From Anoplolepis gracilipes (taxonomy: Eukaryota; Arthropoda; Insecta; Hymenoptera; Formicidae), in the NCBI RefSeq assembly GCF_047496725.1, contig NC_132971.1:19028001-19092000 (forward strand): 64,000 nucleotides of DNA, in the 5' to 3' direction. Both the position numbers and the translations under genes were made by a program. The notes beneath the pieces are model-generated. The model worked only from the letters and a program-made list of their open reading frames with translations, searched no databases and was not told where the DNA came from. Below, in pieces: positions 24,118-35,649 of the stretch (the stretch's first letter is position 1; each line of letters begins with the position of its first letter).

Positions 24118-24524
24118 CAGAGTGTCCCGAAATGACCGGTAAATATTTTAATGTTCTTTAAAAGATTTTAAGACAAAAAGTTTAATACAAAAATGTCAAG
24201 GCTACAATAATTTTCAAACTGCAAGCGATTATATTTTACAAATGGTAGAGCTGAGATTTCGCTCAGATAAACGTACAGCAAAATAACAAGTGATAAAAGA
24301 ATTAAATAAATTAGATAAATTCATAGAAGCACTTTTATCATTTGTTATTTTGCCGTACTTGAACACCCGAAATCTCATTGTCAGCCTTATCATTCGTGAA
24401 ATATAATCGCTTTCAGTTTGAAAACTATTATAGCCTTGACATTTTTGTATTAAACTTTTTATCTTAAAGTGTCCTAAAGGAACCCGTCATTAAAATATTT
24501 ACTGGTCATTTACCGAACATTTTG
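24118..24524. mobile_element. Foldback MITE of the mariner type, 407 bp, with TA target duplication
   Basis: The ends read CAGAGTGTCCCGAAATGACC inward from the left and CAAAATGTTCGGTAAATGACC from the right. Both are flanked directly by TA (24116-24117 and 24525-24526), the duplication expected of Tc1/mariner insertion. The arms (about 24118-24300 and 24330-24524) are reverse complements over nearly their whole length, with long identical blocks such as AAAAAGTTTAATACAAAAAT, so the element can fold into one hairpin of about 185 base pairs with small bulges. There is no coding capacity. It was probably mobilised in trans by a mariner transposase. Confidence 0.85.
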
Positions 24525-24527
<3 letters not shown>

Positions 24528-24571
<44 letters not shown>

Positions 24572-24582
24572 ATGTGTGTGTA
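24528..24582. repeat. (TA)n/(TG)n compound microsatellite
   Basis: AT dinucleotide run passing into TG repeats, lying between the foldback MITE and the outer inverted repeat of the next element. Confidence 0.9.
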
Positions 24583-24670
24583 TTATCGAAGTATAAAGAA
24601 TGATTCAAATGAGCTTATATTAAAAGATTAATCAATATTTTATTAAGTTTGTATATATATATATATATAT

Positions 24671-25504
24671 CAGAATGCGGCGCTAGAATCTGGACAAAAT
24701 TCGATTTGAAGTTCCCGTTATATTATATAATATTATGTAATAGTGGAACACGTGTTGTATAGTGCATAATCGAAGAACAGCGATAATCGAAAGCTTTCGC
24801 GCCGGCCGGATACTGCTTAAAATAATTAATTTCTTCGGATACTGCCGACAGTTACGACATTGTACTAAAGTATGAGGCTTTAAAGAAGTCTGTGAAAAAG
24901 ACTGCTACTCCAGCAAAAAAGATACATAAGCGGCAGAGAAGTACAAAGACGTCGGAGCTTATAAATAGATTTCAAGAGCTGATTTCGGAGGACCCGAGGA
25001 CATCTCTTCGAAAATTAGCATACACTTTGAGGGTGAGCGAAATAATTGTGTGTCAATCGCTCAAAGAAGTGCACAGCAAGATGGTGCACCCGTTCACACC
25101 AGCCATTTGGTGTAAAATTGACTTTCGGATAACGTCGAGCTCTTTTGGTCCAAGGACTTCTGGCTTCCTAACAGCCCTGACTTGAACTTATTCAATTATT
25201 ATGTATGGGGCGTTATTGAAAGGGTTACTAATAAGTCAAAACACCCTAATATGGCTTCCTTTCAGACCGTTATTGAAGCAGCGTTTGTGGAAATGGACCG
25301 TGCGCATTTAAAGACCGCGCAAGCGATTCAGGACCCGAGTCGAGAAGAAAATAACGGCACAGGGAGGTTATATTAAATAAAAGGGATTCCGAAAGAACCC
25401 ACCAACATGTATATAAAAACATTTTTTGTATGTTTTATGTTGGATTTAATACATGCTTTGTTCGAAAAAAACTTTTTTTATCCGGATTCTAGTGTCGCGC
25501 CCTG
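24671..25504 (+). mobile_element. Truncated, inactive mariner-family transposon
   Basis: Terminal inverted repeats of about 28 bases flank this 834-bp copy. Both contain CTAGAATC followed by GGA and AAAA, and both begin CAG. The right end is followed by TA. The left flank is AT within a (TA)n tract, so the target duplication is degenerate. A full mariner is about 1.2-1.3 kb, so an internal deletion is likely. The transposase remnant is listed separately. Confidence 0.8.
24892..25376 (+). pseudogene. Mariner/IS630-type transposase remnant, internally deleted and frameshifted
   Basis: The first part (24892 to about 25100) encodes a basic N-terminal region with a helix-turn-helix-like stretch (RTSLRKLAYTLRVSEIIVCQ), as in mariner DNA-binding domains. 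The C-terminal part is in another frame and begins about 25155 with the signature DFWLPNSPDLN, which carries the last catalytic aspartate, then YYVWGVIERV. The central segment bearing the first two catalytic aspartates is missing, and the frame changes around 25100-25150. There is no in-frame ATG at the beginning. The copy cannot make a functional enzyme. Confidence 0.8.
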
Positions 25505-25640
25505 TATACATACATATATATAATATACAAATCTTTAATTTCTAGCTCTCCGGGTACAAACATAATAAGATATTAGTCACGTCAATCTTTTAATTTTTTA
25601 ACATAAGCTCATTTGAATCATTCTCTATATTTCGACAATA

Positions 25641-28600
25641 CATACATTAAATTTTATTATTAATTAGCATTCTCAAAACCATTAGCTTGTTTTATAAAAT
25701 TTATAACTTATTTTTTTTTAATATTTAAAACAGATTATAGCAGAAGTAATTTTTTGTAGATAAAACTAGATTTGTAAAATTACATAAATTTCCTTAATAC
25801 ACAAAATAATTAAGAGAAGCTCTTTAATCCTTATATTTGTGCAAAAATTGTCACAAAAATGTAAATGTGTTAAATAATAGTTTCTAACAAGTTCATCTTT
25901 TAATTTAAAGATATAGCTTTACTTGAAGATTATATCTTAATACTTTAGCTTGTTTTAAAATTTTTAAAAAATTCAGAATATAATATTTTCGGTGCCCTAA
26001 TGAAGGAAAAATGACCTCAAGCAACCAATACAATATTCTTTGTTACTATTGTTACAATCAGTAAAAAGGACCACATAGAGTGTGTCTAATTTAAGGAGTA
26101 TGCCAAAAGCTTACTGTGAAATGTCAGTCTGGTTTACTATAAGAAATCATTCTTAATATATTGAGATGCTTAGCATTTGAAAAAGATTGCTGTCGTGCGC
26201 AAATATTTGTAGGTAAACTTTTCGTCCAACGTTTCATTTATATCCCTTAGCGGATGGTTAATTACCGGAAGTCCGATGAGCAAAATGATGGACAAGGTGC
26301 ACGCTCGGTGTGAATTATTTTTTTTAACAAAATTCCAGATTATATTTATTGTAAGTCACCAAAAATATAAATTATGTAATGCTGGCAAAAATAATCAATT
26401 AATATACTATATAAAGGATTTTTGGTAATATTTGATATAATAAGTAAACGATAATGTAATTTGCTTGCGTTTTCTAAATAATACGCACATGTCTTAAGTT
26501 AGAAACATTTACAAGAATCTTCATTTTCACAGATAAAAACTTAATGTCAATATTTACTTTGAAAACCTGTTTTTTCTAAACCAAGTATTAATTGAGCTTT
26601 CATCTATGAAAAGAAAGATATTTGTAATTTTCTACCTTATAATTAATTTTATAAGATTGTATATGGTTAATTAAAGATATAATGTTTTGTTTTTGGAATC
26701 AATTAACAAAACATTTATTTTCGAAACGGAAATTCATTCTGTTATAATTTTCCCATAGTTTTGATCGTAATCTTTTATTTTAATTATAGATAATTAAAGT
26801 TGCAATTTTCCAAGTGGTATAATGATTGTAAATAATTTAATTCTGAATTCTTCTGTATATTTAGTAACACTTATTTAATAAAACCTTAAGAAACTTTTTC
26901 TTTTAAGAAACTTTTTATTGAAAAATGAATAAATCACATTTTTTGGATGTTTATTTAAAAGCATCTAAATTTTCAAAAATTAGAGTACAAAAATTATTTT
27001 GTACAGATAATAATTAAATTTTTTTCAGGCTTAAACTATTAAAACTATATATGTAATATATAATTACATATATAGTTTTAATAGTTTAAGCCTGAAAAAA
27101 ATATAGCCGTGTAGCTATATAGATATAGATTTAAATAAATAACATAATCGACACAGATGAGCATGAAAACTATCTAAAGTCTCAAATTCGAGCACTAAAC
27201 TTTGAATAAACAGTTGTTTAATCGTTTTGCAATGCTTGACTGGATTTAAAAATATGATAATAAGCAACACATCAGGTGATACAACATATGAATTTTATTA
27301 CTCACAATCAATCTTATTTACAAGATTTACTGTCATCTTTAAGCTAGGTCCAAACTGAATTGATTTGGTCTTTATGTGCCATCTGTTGCAAAGATGACAA
27401 ATATGTTCTATAACATAATACCTAAAATCTTCGAACATTATTTGAATAACTGTTTGATACATGAATTTATCAATTCAGATCATGAGTGAACACGAATACA
27501 CTTCTTTTAAAATAAGTTATCATATTGATAGCTTTACATATTAATAGTTTATTTTCAGAGAATGTAGATTTAATATAAAATATATATATTTGGCATAGAA
27601 TATACAAGATATACAAATATACAATATACAAGCATATGTTCAGAATGATCAAGGACAGAGTAACGAAGAGAGAGAGAAAGATAGAAGACTGCTTGATAGG
27701 AAACACTGGGGTACACTCCCAAACAATGGAGGGATAGTTAGATTTCAACATTCCAAGAGGCACCTTATTGTAGAAACTTCTTACATTAGGCTTTAAGATT
27801 AATACAAGAAAAAGAAGAAGAAGAAGATATATTTTATAAAAATTATAGATATAGCAGATTTATATTTATAGTCTATCTAATAAGAATGTGACTGGCATAA
27901 CTTCAAAATTGTTTATTATAAAAAATAAAAAATTACACTACATATACTATATTAATATAAAGACATTATATTAGTTAAATATAGACGTAATTTTTTTTCA
28001 TTTTTTTTATAATAGACAGTTCTCAAATTATGCCGATTATGCTTTTATTAGACAGACTTGTTGTTAGATTGAAAATTGCATATATAGATTGAATAGAATA
28101 AGTAAAGCAAATTTTTTGAATTATAATTAAAGTTAAATACTTATAAAATTTTAACTTTATTTATAACGCAATATTTATTGTATAGTCCAGTGAATAGTTT
28201 TAATTATGCGCGTCCAGTGACTGGTGTTAAGACGCAAATGACAAAAGAGAGAAGCAGTGAATATAAACTACGAAATCGATTGAAACTAATTTCAACTAAT
28301 TTCCTACTTTGCAGAGTATATTGTATATATAAATCGCGTTTATTATTAGATAATCGGACTGAAACTGTATAAAATCAAATAATAATCTAATGGCAAAATT
28401 TGTTTATTTAAAATATATAAAATATATTTTAAATATAACATATTTAAAAAATATAAATTTTCATACTATTAATATATTTTTAAATAAAATGTTTTATTTA
28501 AAATATATAAATAAAATGTTTTATTTAAAATATATAAACTATATTTAAAATATCGTTTCATTGATGCAGCACGAACAATCACTGAGTGGATTAGTTTCTG

Positions 28601-30179
28601 GTTCTCTTTTAAAATTATTTCAAACACCCTCGCCAAAACCACTTGGATGCCATTCTTGTAAAAAATCGTGTCTTTAGAGACGTTCGGATTTTTCCGCTAA
28701 CATTCTTACAGTCATATTTGCCGTCAATTTTCAATAATTTGTACACTTTTCCGATGAGATTCGATGTCAAAATTATTTTCGATTCATTATGTTTTCGTGG
28801 CAATTTTTACTAGTTCTTTCAATCGAGATATTTCATGCCGCGTATATCCGATGATGAATGAAATTTTTATTTAGTTGATAGATGTGACTTTGAAATAGTG
28901 CCATTCTTTGATAATTGGCAATAAAACAAAACATAAAAAAATTAATCTGAATGCTAGGAATTATTTAATAGTACCTCGTATACTTTTATCAATACAGCAC
29001 TATTTGTTTTTATAAATACTGTGACAGATACTGACAAATAAATATGGCATATCTTTATTATCTTTTAACAAGTTAACAGATGATAAACAGTATTGAAAGA
29101 GAATGTTTTCTAAGCACAAAGATATAACCTTCTAATTGTACTGCATTAGTCCTTGAAAAAAACACCCTGCTGTTTATCGTGCGAAGAACATATGTAATGT
29201 CAAACTAGTTCCTTATAAGCACCTTATAAATAACAAAAAGCCATTACATTTTAGGCACGTGACTATTCTTAATTTACAATATACGTAAAAGATATTTTGA
29301 ACATCTGCAATAAATATGTTCAGCACACTTCCACATACTTCTGAACACGCGACTAAGACACATGTGTTATCGAATGCATTTGCGTGGTGTGCTTTTTGGT
29401 TAATGTTTATTTGAAAAAATATTTCTTCATTTGAAGGCTAAGTTTGATAAAATTGCAGCTACGTATATCTCAAAAAGTATGTTTGCGACTGTATAATTTA
29501 TTGTCACCTCTATGCACAAATTATTATGAGCAGTAACCAAGGTAGATTTTCTGACCTTATATATAACTTTGTGTTTAACCTTTTTTTTCTTTACAATAAT
29601 GTCGAGATATAATGCAGCCTTTGTAATTCTTTGTATATTTTTAAAAAATTTTTGTTCATTTTTAACGTACATTGTAAAAATTTTGTAAAGGAGATATGCA
29701 ACGATAATTTTAAAGAAAGATAAAGGTATATCTTATCACTTCTTTGATGAATACGCAAGCCAATGCAAATAAAACAATATGTATTAACAAAGATTATATA
29801 CCTCATTATAATTTATTCTGTAGTCATAAAAGCTTTTATAAAAAAATTTTTATAAAAAATATTTTCCAGCAAAATTTTCCGTTTTTATTTTAACATGTTC
29901 ATGTCGATGCATAATTCGTCATGTTTCTCTTATCAAGCGGCGCGACGCTATAATATCTTTGTTGTATGACGCCGTTTTTAATTTGACCCTCTAGTGTGTT
30001 ATGCCAATAAATGTGTTGAAATTTCGGTGAATTCAAGTTAATACCAACAAATTAATAAAATAGTAACAATTTTTAATTATTATGTAGCTAACATTTTTGT
30101 AAATTTATTGACAATATAAGACAATTAATTTTTATAACATATTTCGAATGTAATGAAATATACGTGTACATATGTTGAC
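25641..30179. other. Gene-free AT-rich DNA with a perfect hairpin and AT-rich tandem repeats
   Basis: No credible gene on either strand. It contains the perfect 40-bp inverted repeat at 27018-27102 and direct repeats of an AAAATGTTTTATTTAAAATATATAA-like unit near 28420-28550. The remaining short frames are Ile/Lys/Phe/Tyr-rich as expected by chance. Confidence 0.5.
27018..27102. repeat. Perfect 40-bp inverted repeat with 5-base loop
   Basis: Arms 27018-27057 and 27063-27102 are exact reverse complements around the loop ATATA. The left arm begins ATTTTTTTCAGGCTTAAACT. Complementarity stops at the next base on each side. Such perfection in AT-rich DNA indicates a recent origin, strand-switch event or selection. 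It would form a very stable hairpin in DNA or RNA. Confidence 0.95.
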
Positions 30180-30560
30180 GCGATGACCTGTTTACTCCTC
30201 CGACGATTGAGGAAGATAGTTGAATAATACTACTGGGCGCGCACGGCAATGAAAGTAACTGTCTGGTTTGCCAGAAGTGGGGCTTTATTTCTTCGAATCC
30301 TCGGAAAGAATCCCTCTCCTCTCTTTTCTACCTTCTTGACGTGACTACTATTCTATATACGTATATATGTACATAGATATAATTCATCGTTCTATATTGC
30401 AGCGAGAAAAAAAAAAGAGTATCCCCACTAACACACTGCCGCCACGATCATAGGGCGGAGGCATCGACGCCTAAGTCGAAAGTTATACAACAATTAGCGT
30501 GACGTAAATATGATTGCAATACACGGCTAGCGCGCCCGCTATTCCGCTGCTCACGTTGCG
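30180..30560. promoter_or_regulatory. GC-elevated island 7
   Basis: About 380 bases of raised GC with no long ORF. A short CT-rich tract lies near 30310-30335 and a poly-A-interrupted purine tract near 30403-30418. No tRNA or other RNA gene could be folded by eye. Promoter, enhancer or untranslated exon by inference. Confidence 0.3.
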
Positions 30561-30953
30561 ATATTGTAATAAATTAATGAATTCGCTAATATATATAATA
30601 TGTTTCTTTATTTATAATCCTTTGAATTTTTCGCAAATATTTTTATTACGCGATACATATTCTGGAAATTCCTAACAAAAATTGCAATTTGTTTATTTTC
30701 GATCAAGTTCTATCTGTCGAAGAATCAAAATTTTTTAATGAATCGTTTTTTCGCTTCGAGTGTAGATTAAAGTATTTTTGCCAATAATAGCGTTTTATTC
30801 TTTATTGAACATTATTAAATAGAAAAGACTGACAATTTCAATCATTTGTGTATTAGCCTGCGAACAATTTATGATTTTGCCATTAACATTTTAATTGTTT
30901 TATTAAACATATGTCATTTTTGTTTCATTTTAAATTAGAAGCTTGATTTATAT

Positions 30954-31529
30954 CTATCTTTCGGATAATAGTAAACTTTTTTTTCTTAATATATATTGCA
31001 TATTTTTGTGAACATAAGAAAAAATTACGATCCATAAAACTGTGTCAGAATAACTGTTGCGGCTTCTTTCAAAAATGAAAGGGTTTAACTTCGAAAAAAA
31101 CACTGACGATAAATAAAGGGTTTTCTTTCCCGGTTTCAACTTCTGTTGAATTGTTTTGCAACTAGCGGTAGTTTCTTCTCCCGTTTTTCTTTCCCGAAAA
31201 GTTCCGTGTTTTATATTACCGGAGCGAATCATGACTGGCATAGAATAACGGTAAAGAATTTTTTTCCTTTTTAGGGAAATAGAAACAAGGTCTTTTATAT
31301 ACACATAGTTTTTTTTTATAGAGATATAGGTTTTTTTTTTATATCTGTGGACAAGAAGGTTAACCATGAAACATCTTTTAAATAGTACAAGAAACATAGA
31401 ATAATCTTTAATGTACAAAATTAGTAAATTCTTCAAAATTCTTACAAAGTTAATAAATTCTTTTCCGGTCAGAAAATGTCTGAAAGTTACGGAGCAAAAT
31501 ATTTTATTACAAAGATATAGTTTTGCCAT
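30954..31529 (-). CDS. Hypothetical ORF, 191 codons, unrecognised
   Basis: After the zinc-finger exon this is the longest uninterrupted frame in the window, starting with a real ATG at 31529 on the minus strand. The product is Lys/Phe/Ile/Leu-rich, as AT-rich DNA gives, with hydrophobic stretches near residues 33-55 and 160-175 and no motif I recognise. The central part (MPVMIRSGNIKHGTFRERKT) is of more mixed composition. It ends just before a perfect palindrome beyond its 5' end (31548-31581). No splice sites or neighbouring exons support it. It may be a chance ORF, an orphan gene or a remnant of a mobile element. Confidence 0.2.
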   Translation of the reverse strand: MAKLYLCNKIFCSVTFRHFLTGKEFINFVRILKNLLILYIKDYSMFLVLFKRCFMVNLLVHRYKKKTYISIKKNYVYIKDLVSISLKRKKILYRYSMPVMIRSGNIKHGTFRERKTGEETTASCKTIQQKLKPGKKTLYLSSVFFSKLNPFIFERSRNSYSDTVLWIVIFSYVHKNMQYILRKKSLLLSER

Positions 31530-31547
31530 GTAAATTGTTGATAAAAA

Positions 31548-31581
31548 AAAGTGTTACATAAGGATCCTTATGTAACACTTT
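31548..31581. repeat. Perfect 34-bp palindrome
   Basis: A perfect palindrome without a spacer, starting AAAGTGTTACATAAG and centred on GGATCC. It could be a cruciform or the fused ends of a small element. Confidence 0.95.
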
Positions 31582-32167
31582 AGTTTCATATGATTTTATT
31601 TGCTGTTATTTATAATTATTTCTATGCATTAATTTTGTTTTGTGTAAAAAATACAGTTTTGAAAGAGATAGTTATCTCGATATAACAAAAACAATTTGCA
31701 TAATATTTATATCTAATTATTGCATTTGTATTAATCTAAGATTCTAATATGATATATAATAATAATTATAATATAATGGAAAAGGAATAAAAAAACCTAA
31801 TAAGAGAAAACAATTATACGTTTTGTTAAATTTATGCAACTCAAGTCTCACAAAGAAGTGGATCATTGATAAGAACGTAAAAGTACAACTGGTAATGAAG
31901 AGGCGTAATTAATAAGCGCGTTACGCGAAGTATACTCATGCTATGAAATAGAATGTGTGATGTCGTCGTCGTGGATAGAATTAGTAACCAAAACGAGCTG
32001 TGCGCATTATACGAAACATTCGAGGCATAGGAATAAGGCACCGTGACAAAATGCATGTGTTAAAAGTGTACATTCCTTTTACCTGAAATTTTGGGTCCGT
32101 TAAAGTAAAGTAAGGTAAGGTAACGACCATAGTAACAATGTAATAATCATAAACTTCCAGTCCCTAT

Positions 32168-32231
32168 TGACATACTCTGCCAGAAGAGACAATACGTTCT
32201 GACATACTTTGTTAGAAGAAACAATATGTAT
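32168..32231. repeat. 32-bp tandem repeat, two copies
   Basis: Units 32168-32199 and 32200-32231 both begin TGACATACT(C/T)TG and share AGAAGA(G/A)ACAATA. They differ at about six positions. Confidence 0.85.
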
Positions 32232-32372
32232 TTTTTTTTCAATAAATTTATACTGTGTCGTCAATTCTGATTTTGATTCTATTATATCTATACTGGATCT
32301 CTTGCATTTTGACTGAAGTAAGTTTTAGGAATCATAAATTAATACAACCGAATCAAATGTATGACTATAAGC

Positions 32373-32759
32373 ATAAATATGATGTTTTTCAATTTTGTTC
32401 TCTAGTTATTGGTTTCCTCTTCTTTTGTTAAAATCAGTTAAAATTATTTCTATATTAATTTTTATTTCAATGATGATTATAATATACCCGCATACACTCA
32501 CATAACTATAAATATTCTATATATCATAGCAAAAGTAGATTTTATGACAATTGATCAGGATTTGAAGTTATTAATTCACGAATTGAAAAGAATGATCGAT
32601 ATATTTAACTAACCTATATTATTGAATACGAATAAATAGATTACACATCAGATATATAATATTAGTCGAAGTAAAAAATAATACAGAAATATGCTGATTT
32701 TAGCAAAAGAAGAGGAAACCAATAAACTAGAGAAAAAAATTGAAAAATATGCCATTTAT
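32373..32759. mobile_element. Long inverted repeat, foldback-like element
   Basis: Arms of about 110 bases (32373-32484 and 32651-32759) are imperfect reverse complements with a 166-base spacer. The best block is about 55 bases including CTCTAGTT-ATTGGTTTCCTC and CTTCTTTTG. Arm identity is about 75-80% by eye. This is the structure of an old foldback MITE. No target duplication is obvious and no coding region lies in the spacer. Confidence 0.65.
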
Positions 32760-34030
32760 TAACACAAATTAACAAAAGAAAGTAGTTTTTGATAATTTTC
32801 AATATGTAGTATCAAACGTATTGTAGCATATGATAAAAATCTAATTTATTTATTGCAAGAAAAAAATTCACATAATTGTGAAATATCTCTCACTTCTGTC
32901 ATTATAATATAAAAACAGCAGTCTTAATAGCATCGGTTAAGTGCAATTCTAATCCTCAAAAAGTACATGTGTTTTTAATGAAATGTATTAAAATCAAAAT
33001 AATCAGCATCCATAAGTAAAACAATGTATCTTAAATTAATATCTACAGTTTTATAAAAAAAAGAATCATTAAAATATCTATTATACATAAATATTGAGAA
33101 ATATGTAAAAATATGTCTTGTCTCTTGAACTATATTGATAATATTTGATTTGAATTTGATTTATAAATTGATTTTAGTTTAATTTTTATCATAATTTATT
33201 GAAAGTAATTTACCGCGTTTTAGGCCATAATTTAGTGTACTTTTGATCATATTTAACAATAAGAAATGCATATACTGAATAAACCACATAATTGTTGCAA
33301 CTCAATATCTCAGAAAGTGTGCCATTAATTTTAAAGATTTATTTTTTAATTGTATGAGTCTAATGGTCCTAAATCTAATGATCCCTATACAAAATTACAT
33401 TTTTTTATTGTTTGGAAAAAAACAATTTAGTTTTATCCAAAACTTTTTTTTGTGCTGCTTCTATGAAAAAATATGATAATTTAAAATTTTGTCTTATAGC
33501 TATTTGAAGCGCGAGAGTAGTCACACACAAAGTCAAAATTACAACACTCTACTCTTATTTATTTAATTTATTAAATATTTAAAATATGTTTAATGGATTT
33601 GTAAACATTTTTTATCTAAATTAATCTGAATTCTTAACATTTGATAATATTTCAGAAGTCATTGAAGTATAAGCGTTGCGTATCTTCACAAAAAGTATTC
33701 ATTTTTTATAAAAGTATTTGTTTCTTATGAAAAATAAAATATGTTTAAATTGAAGGCGGTTAAAAAATATAAAGCATTCCCATTAAATATAAAGCAATCT
33801 CATTTAAAATTTTATAGTTATAAATTTTAAGGTTAACTTCTGCAATCATGGTTTTGAAAACTAACTTTTATTCACGTTTGAAGTCGTCTATTAAGCCCAT
33901 GTAATTCAAGATCTAAATCATTAAAATCGATCATAGATTCCGAGCTATAAAGAATTATGTGATATATGTATGTATATTGATCATGAGTTAAAAGATATTT
34001 GATTATTCCTATTAAAAAATTAATAATTCT

Positions 34031-34110
34031 GTTAAACATTAGAGCTCATTAAAATCTTAAGGATTTCAATAACTAACATTACAACTCATTAATGTCTTAA
34101 GGGTTTCGTT
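34031..34110. repeat. 40-bp tandem repeat, two diverged copies
   Basis: Units 34031-34070 and 34071-34110 share AACATTA…CTCATTAA followed by TCTTAAGG(A/G)TTTC. A partial third unit may follow. Confidence 0.65.
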
Positions 34111-35649
34111 AAACAGCATTCTTAAATCATGACTCAGAACACTAATAGTTTGGCATTTATAAATGTTTGAATATGAATAGAAAATTAAACGTATAACATT
34201 TTCCCCCCCAAAAAAAAAAAATAACATGTACAATATTAAATAAAATAAATAATTTGTACAATATTAAATTAATGTAGTAAAAATATAATAATTTTGAATT
34301 ATTTAATTACTAATCATGATGTACATACGAATCACATTCGATCAAAAACGTCTAATGACCTACAGAAGTGATAAGATAATAAAGAATTTTAGCATAGTTG
34401 CATGCATGTTTTGCATATAAAAGTATATGAAGACAATTTTATTATCAGAAAGAATTTTACATCAGGAGGAAGTTTATATTAAATTATAAAAAGTTTATAT
34501 TATATTGAAAATCTTGCATATTTGCTACATGTTTTAGACTGACATGTTATGCTCTCTTATCAATTTTTTATATATGAAAATGAATCAACGATAATGTTTA
34601 ATACATGTATATAAGAGAGAATAGCATCATTTATATATGAAAAAACATTCTTTTATCTATTGACGTTCTCTATTCGCCGTTGTATATTCGCTTCTTCATA
34701 TTTTCTTACTTCGTTAACCGCCCTCTCTCTTTCTCTCTCTTATTGTGCGAGTTATTAGTGAAGGTAACTGTGTAACATTTCGAAATCTCGTTTCTGCCAA
34801 TTAAACTCAAAACGCGAACGCGAAGCAAGAAGAATGAATTCCTTTGTTGGTCAATATAAATTTATAGCGTGATATACATGTTGCGTCGTTCAAAAATGTG
34901 CGAATTGCATTTGCCACTTATTGTTTTTTTTTCGTTTAAATTTTTTATTTAAATGTTTCAGTGTTATTTTTCGTCTCTGCTGTTATTAATACTATAGAAT
35001 AATGCTTAAAACGGCGAGAAAATTTCCGTCGAAAGCGAATCGATTCGCTCGAATCGTCATCGCGAACCGTCCTTATTTTTTCGATCTAATAATTTCCATT
35101 CCCGTACAAAATTCTGCTAGATGATCACCAAAATAACGAGAAATATTCAATGTTAAAATTTCTAGTATTAATTATATATGTCGCATTACAAAAAGTTTAC
35201 ATATATATACAATAATGTGTAGTTGATACATTGGTATAAGTTGTAAACAGAATTTTAAAATAAAATATTATATATATATATAATATTAAATTAATTTAAA
35301 TTTAAATTTTAAATAATAATAATAAATATATATTCTATTATTATTATTATACTATACAAAATAAATCTTAAGTAATAATATTAAATTTATTATTTATTAT
35401 GATACGCTTGTATGGTATAATTTTAGAAAGACAATATTATATTAGAATATACATATCATAATATCTACATAATATCAATATTATTACAAAAGATGTAAAA
35501 TGATATTATATATTTTCAGATTTGTTTAAATCTTAAAAATTTTGAAAAAAAATTGAATTTTTAAACGTGGCTGAAATATAACTAATGATGACGCCTATCC
35601 TGTCGAGTTATGTAATCTATAAATGTAGTTTTATGTTACAAATATTGGA

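Larger units (their letters stand above)
24583..25640. mobile_element. Outer inverted-repeat element interrupted by a mariner insertion
   Basis: Arms at 24583-24631 and about 25584-25640 are reverse complements over roughly 48 bases with few mismatches (core AATGATTCAAATGAGCTTAT). The mariner copy at 24671-25504 lies between them. The arrangement indicates either that the mariner jumped into an older MITE with these arms, or that these are extended subterminal repeats. The first reading is preferred because the mariner has its own, different, terminal repeats. Confidence 0.6.
30561..35649. other. AT-rich DNA with tandem and inverted repeats
   Basis: Aside from the listed ORF, palindrome, tandem repeats (32168-32231, 34031-34110) and long inverted repeat (32373-32759), nothing is assignable. 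A CT-rich patch occurs near 34720-34745. Very AT-rich segments with AAT-type repeats lie at 35250-35420. Confidence 0.5.

Noticed and set aside
30280..30300. TTCGAATCC resembling a tRNA B box
   Set aside because: No matching A box or cloverleaf could be drawn upstream.
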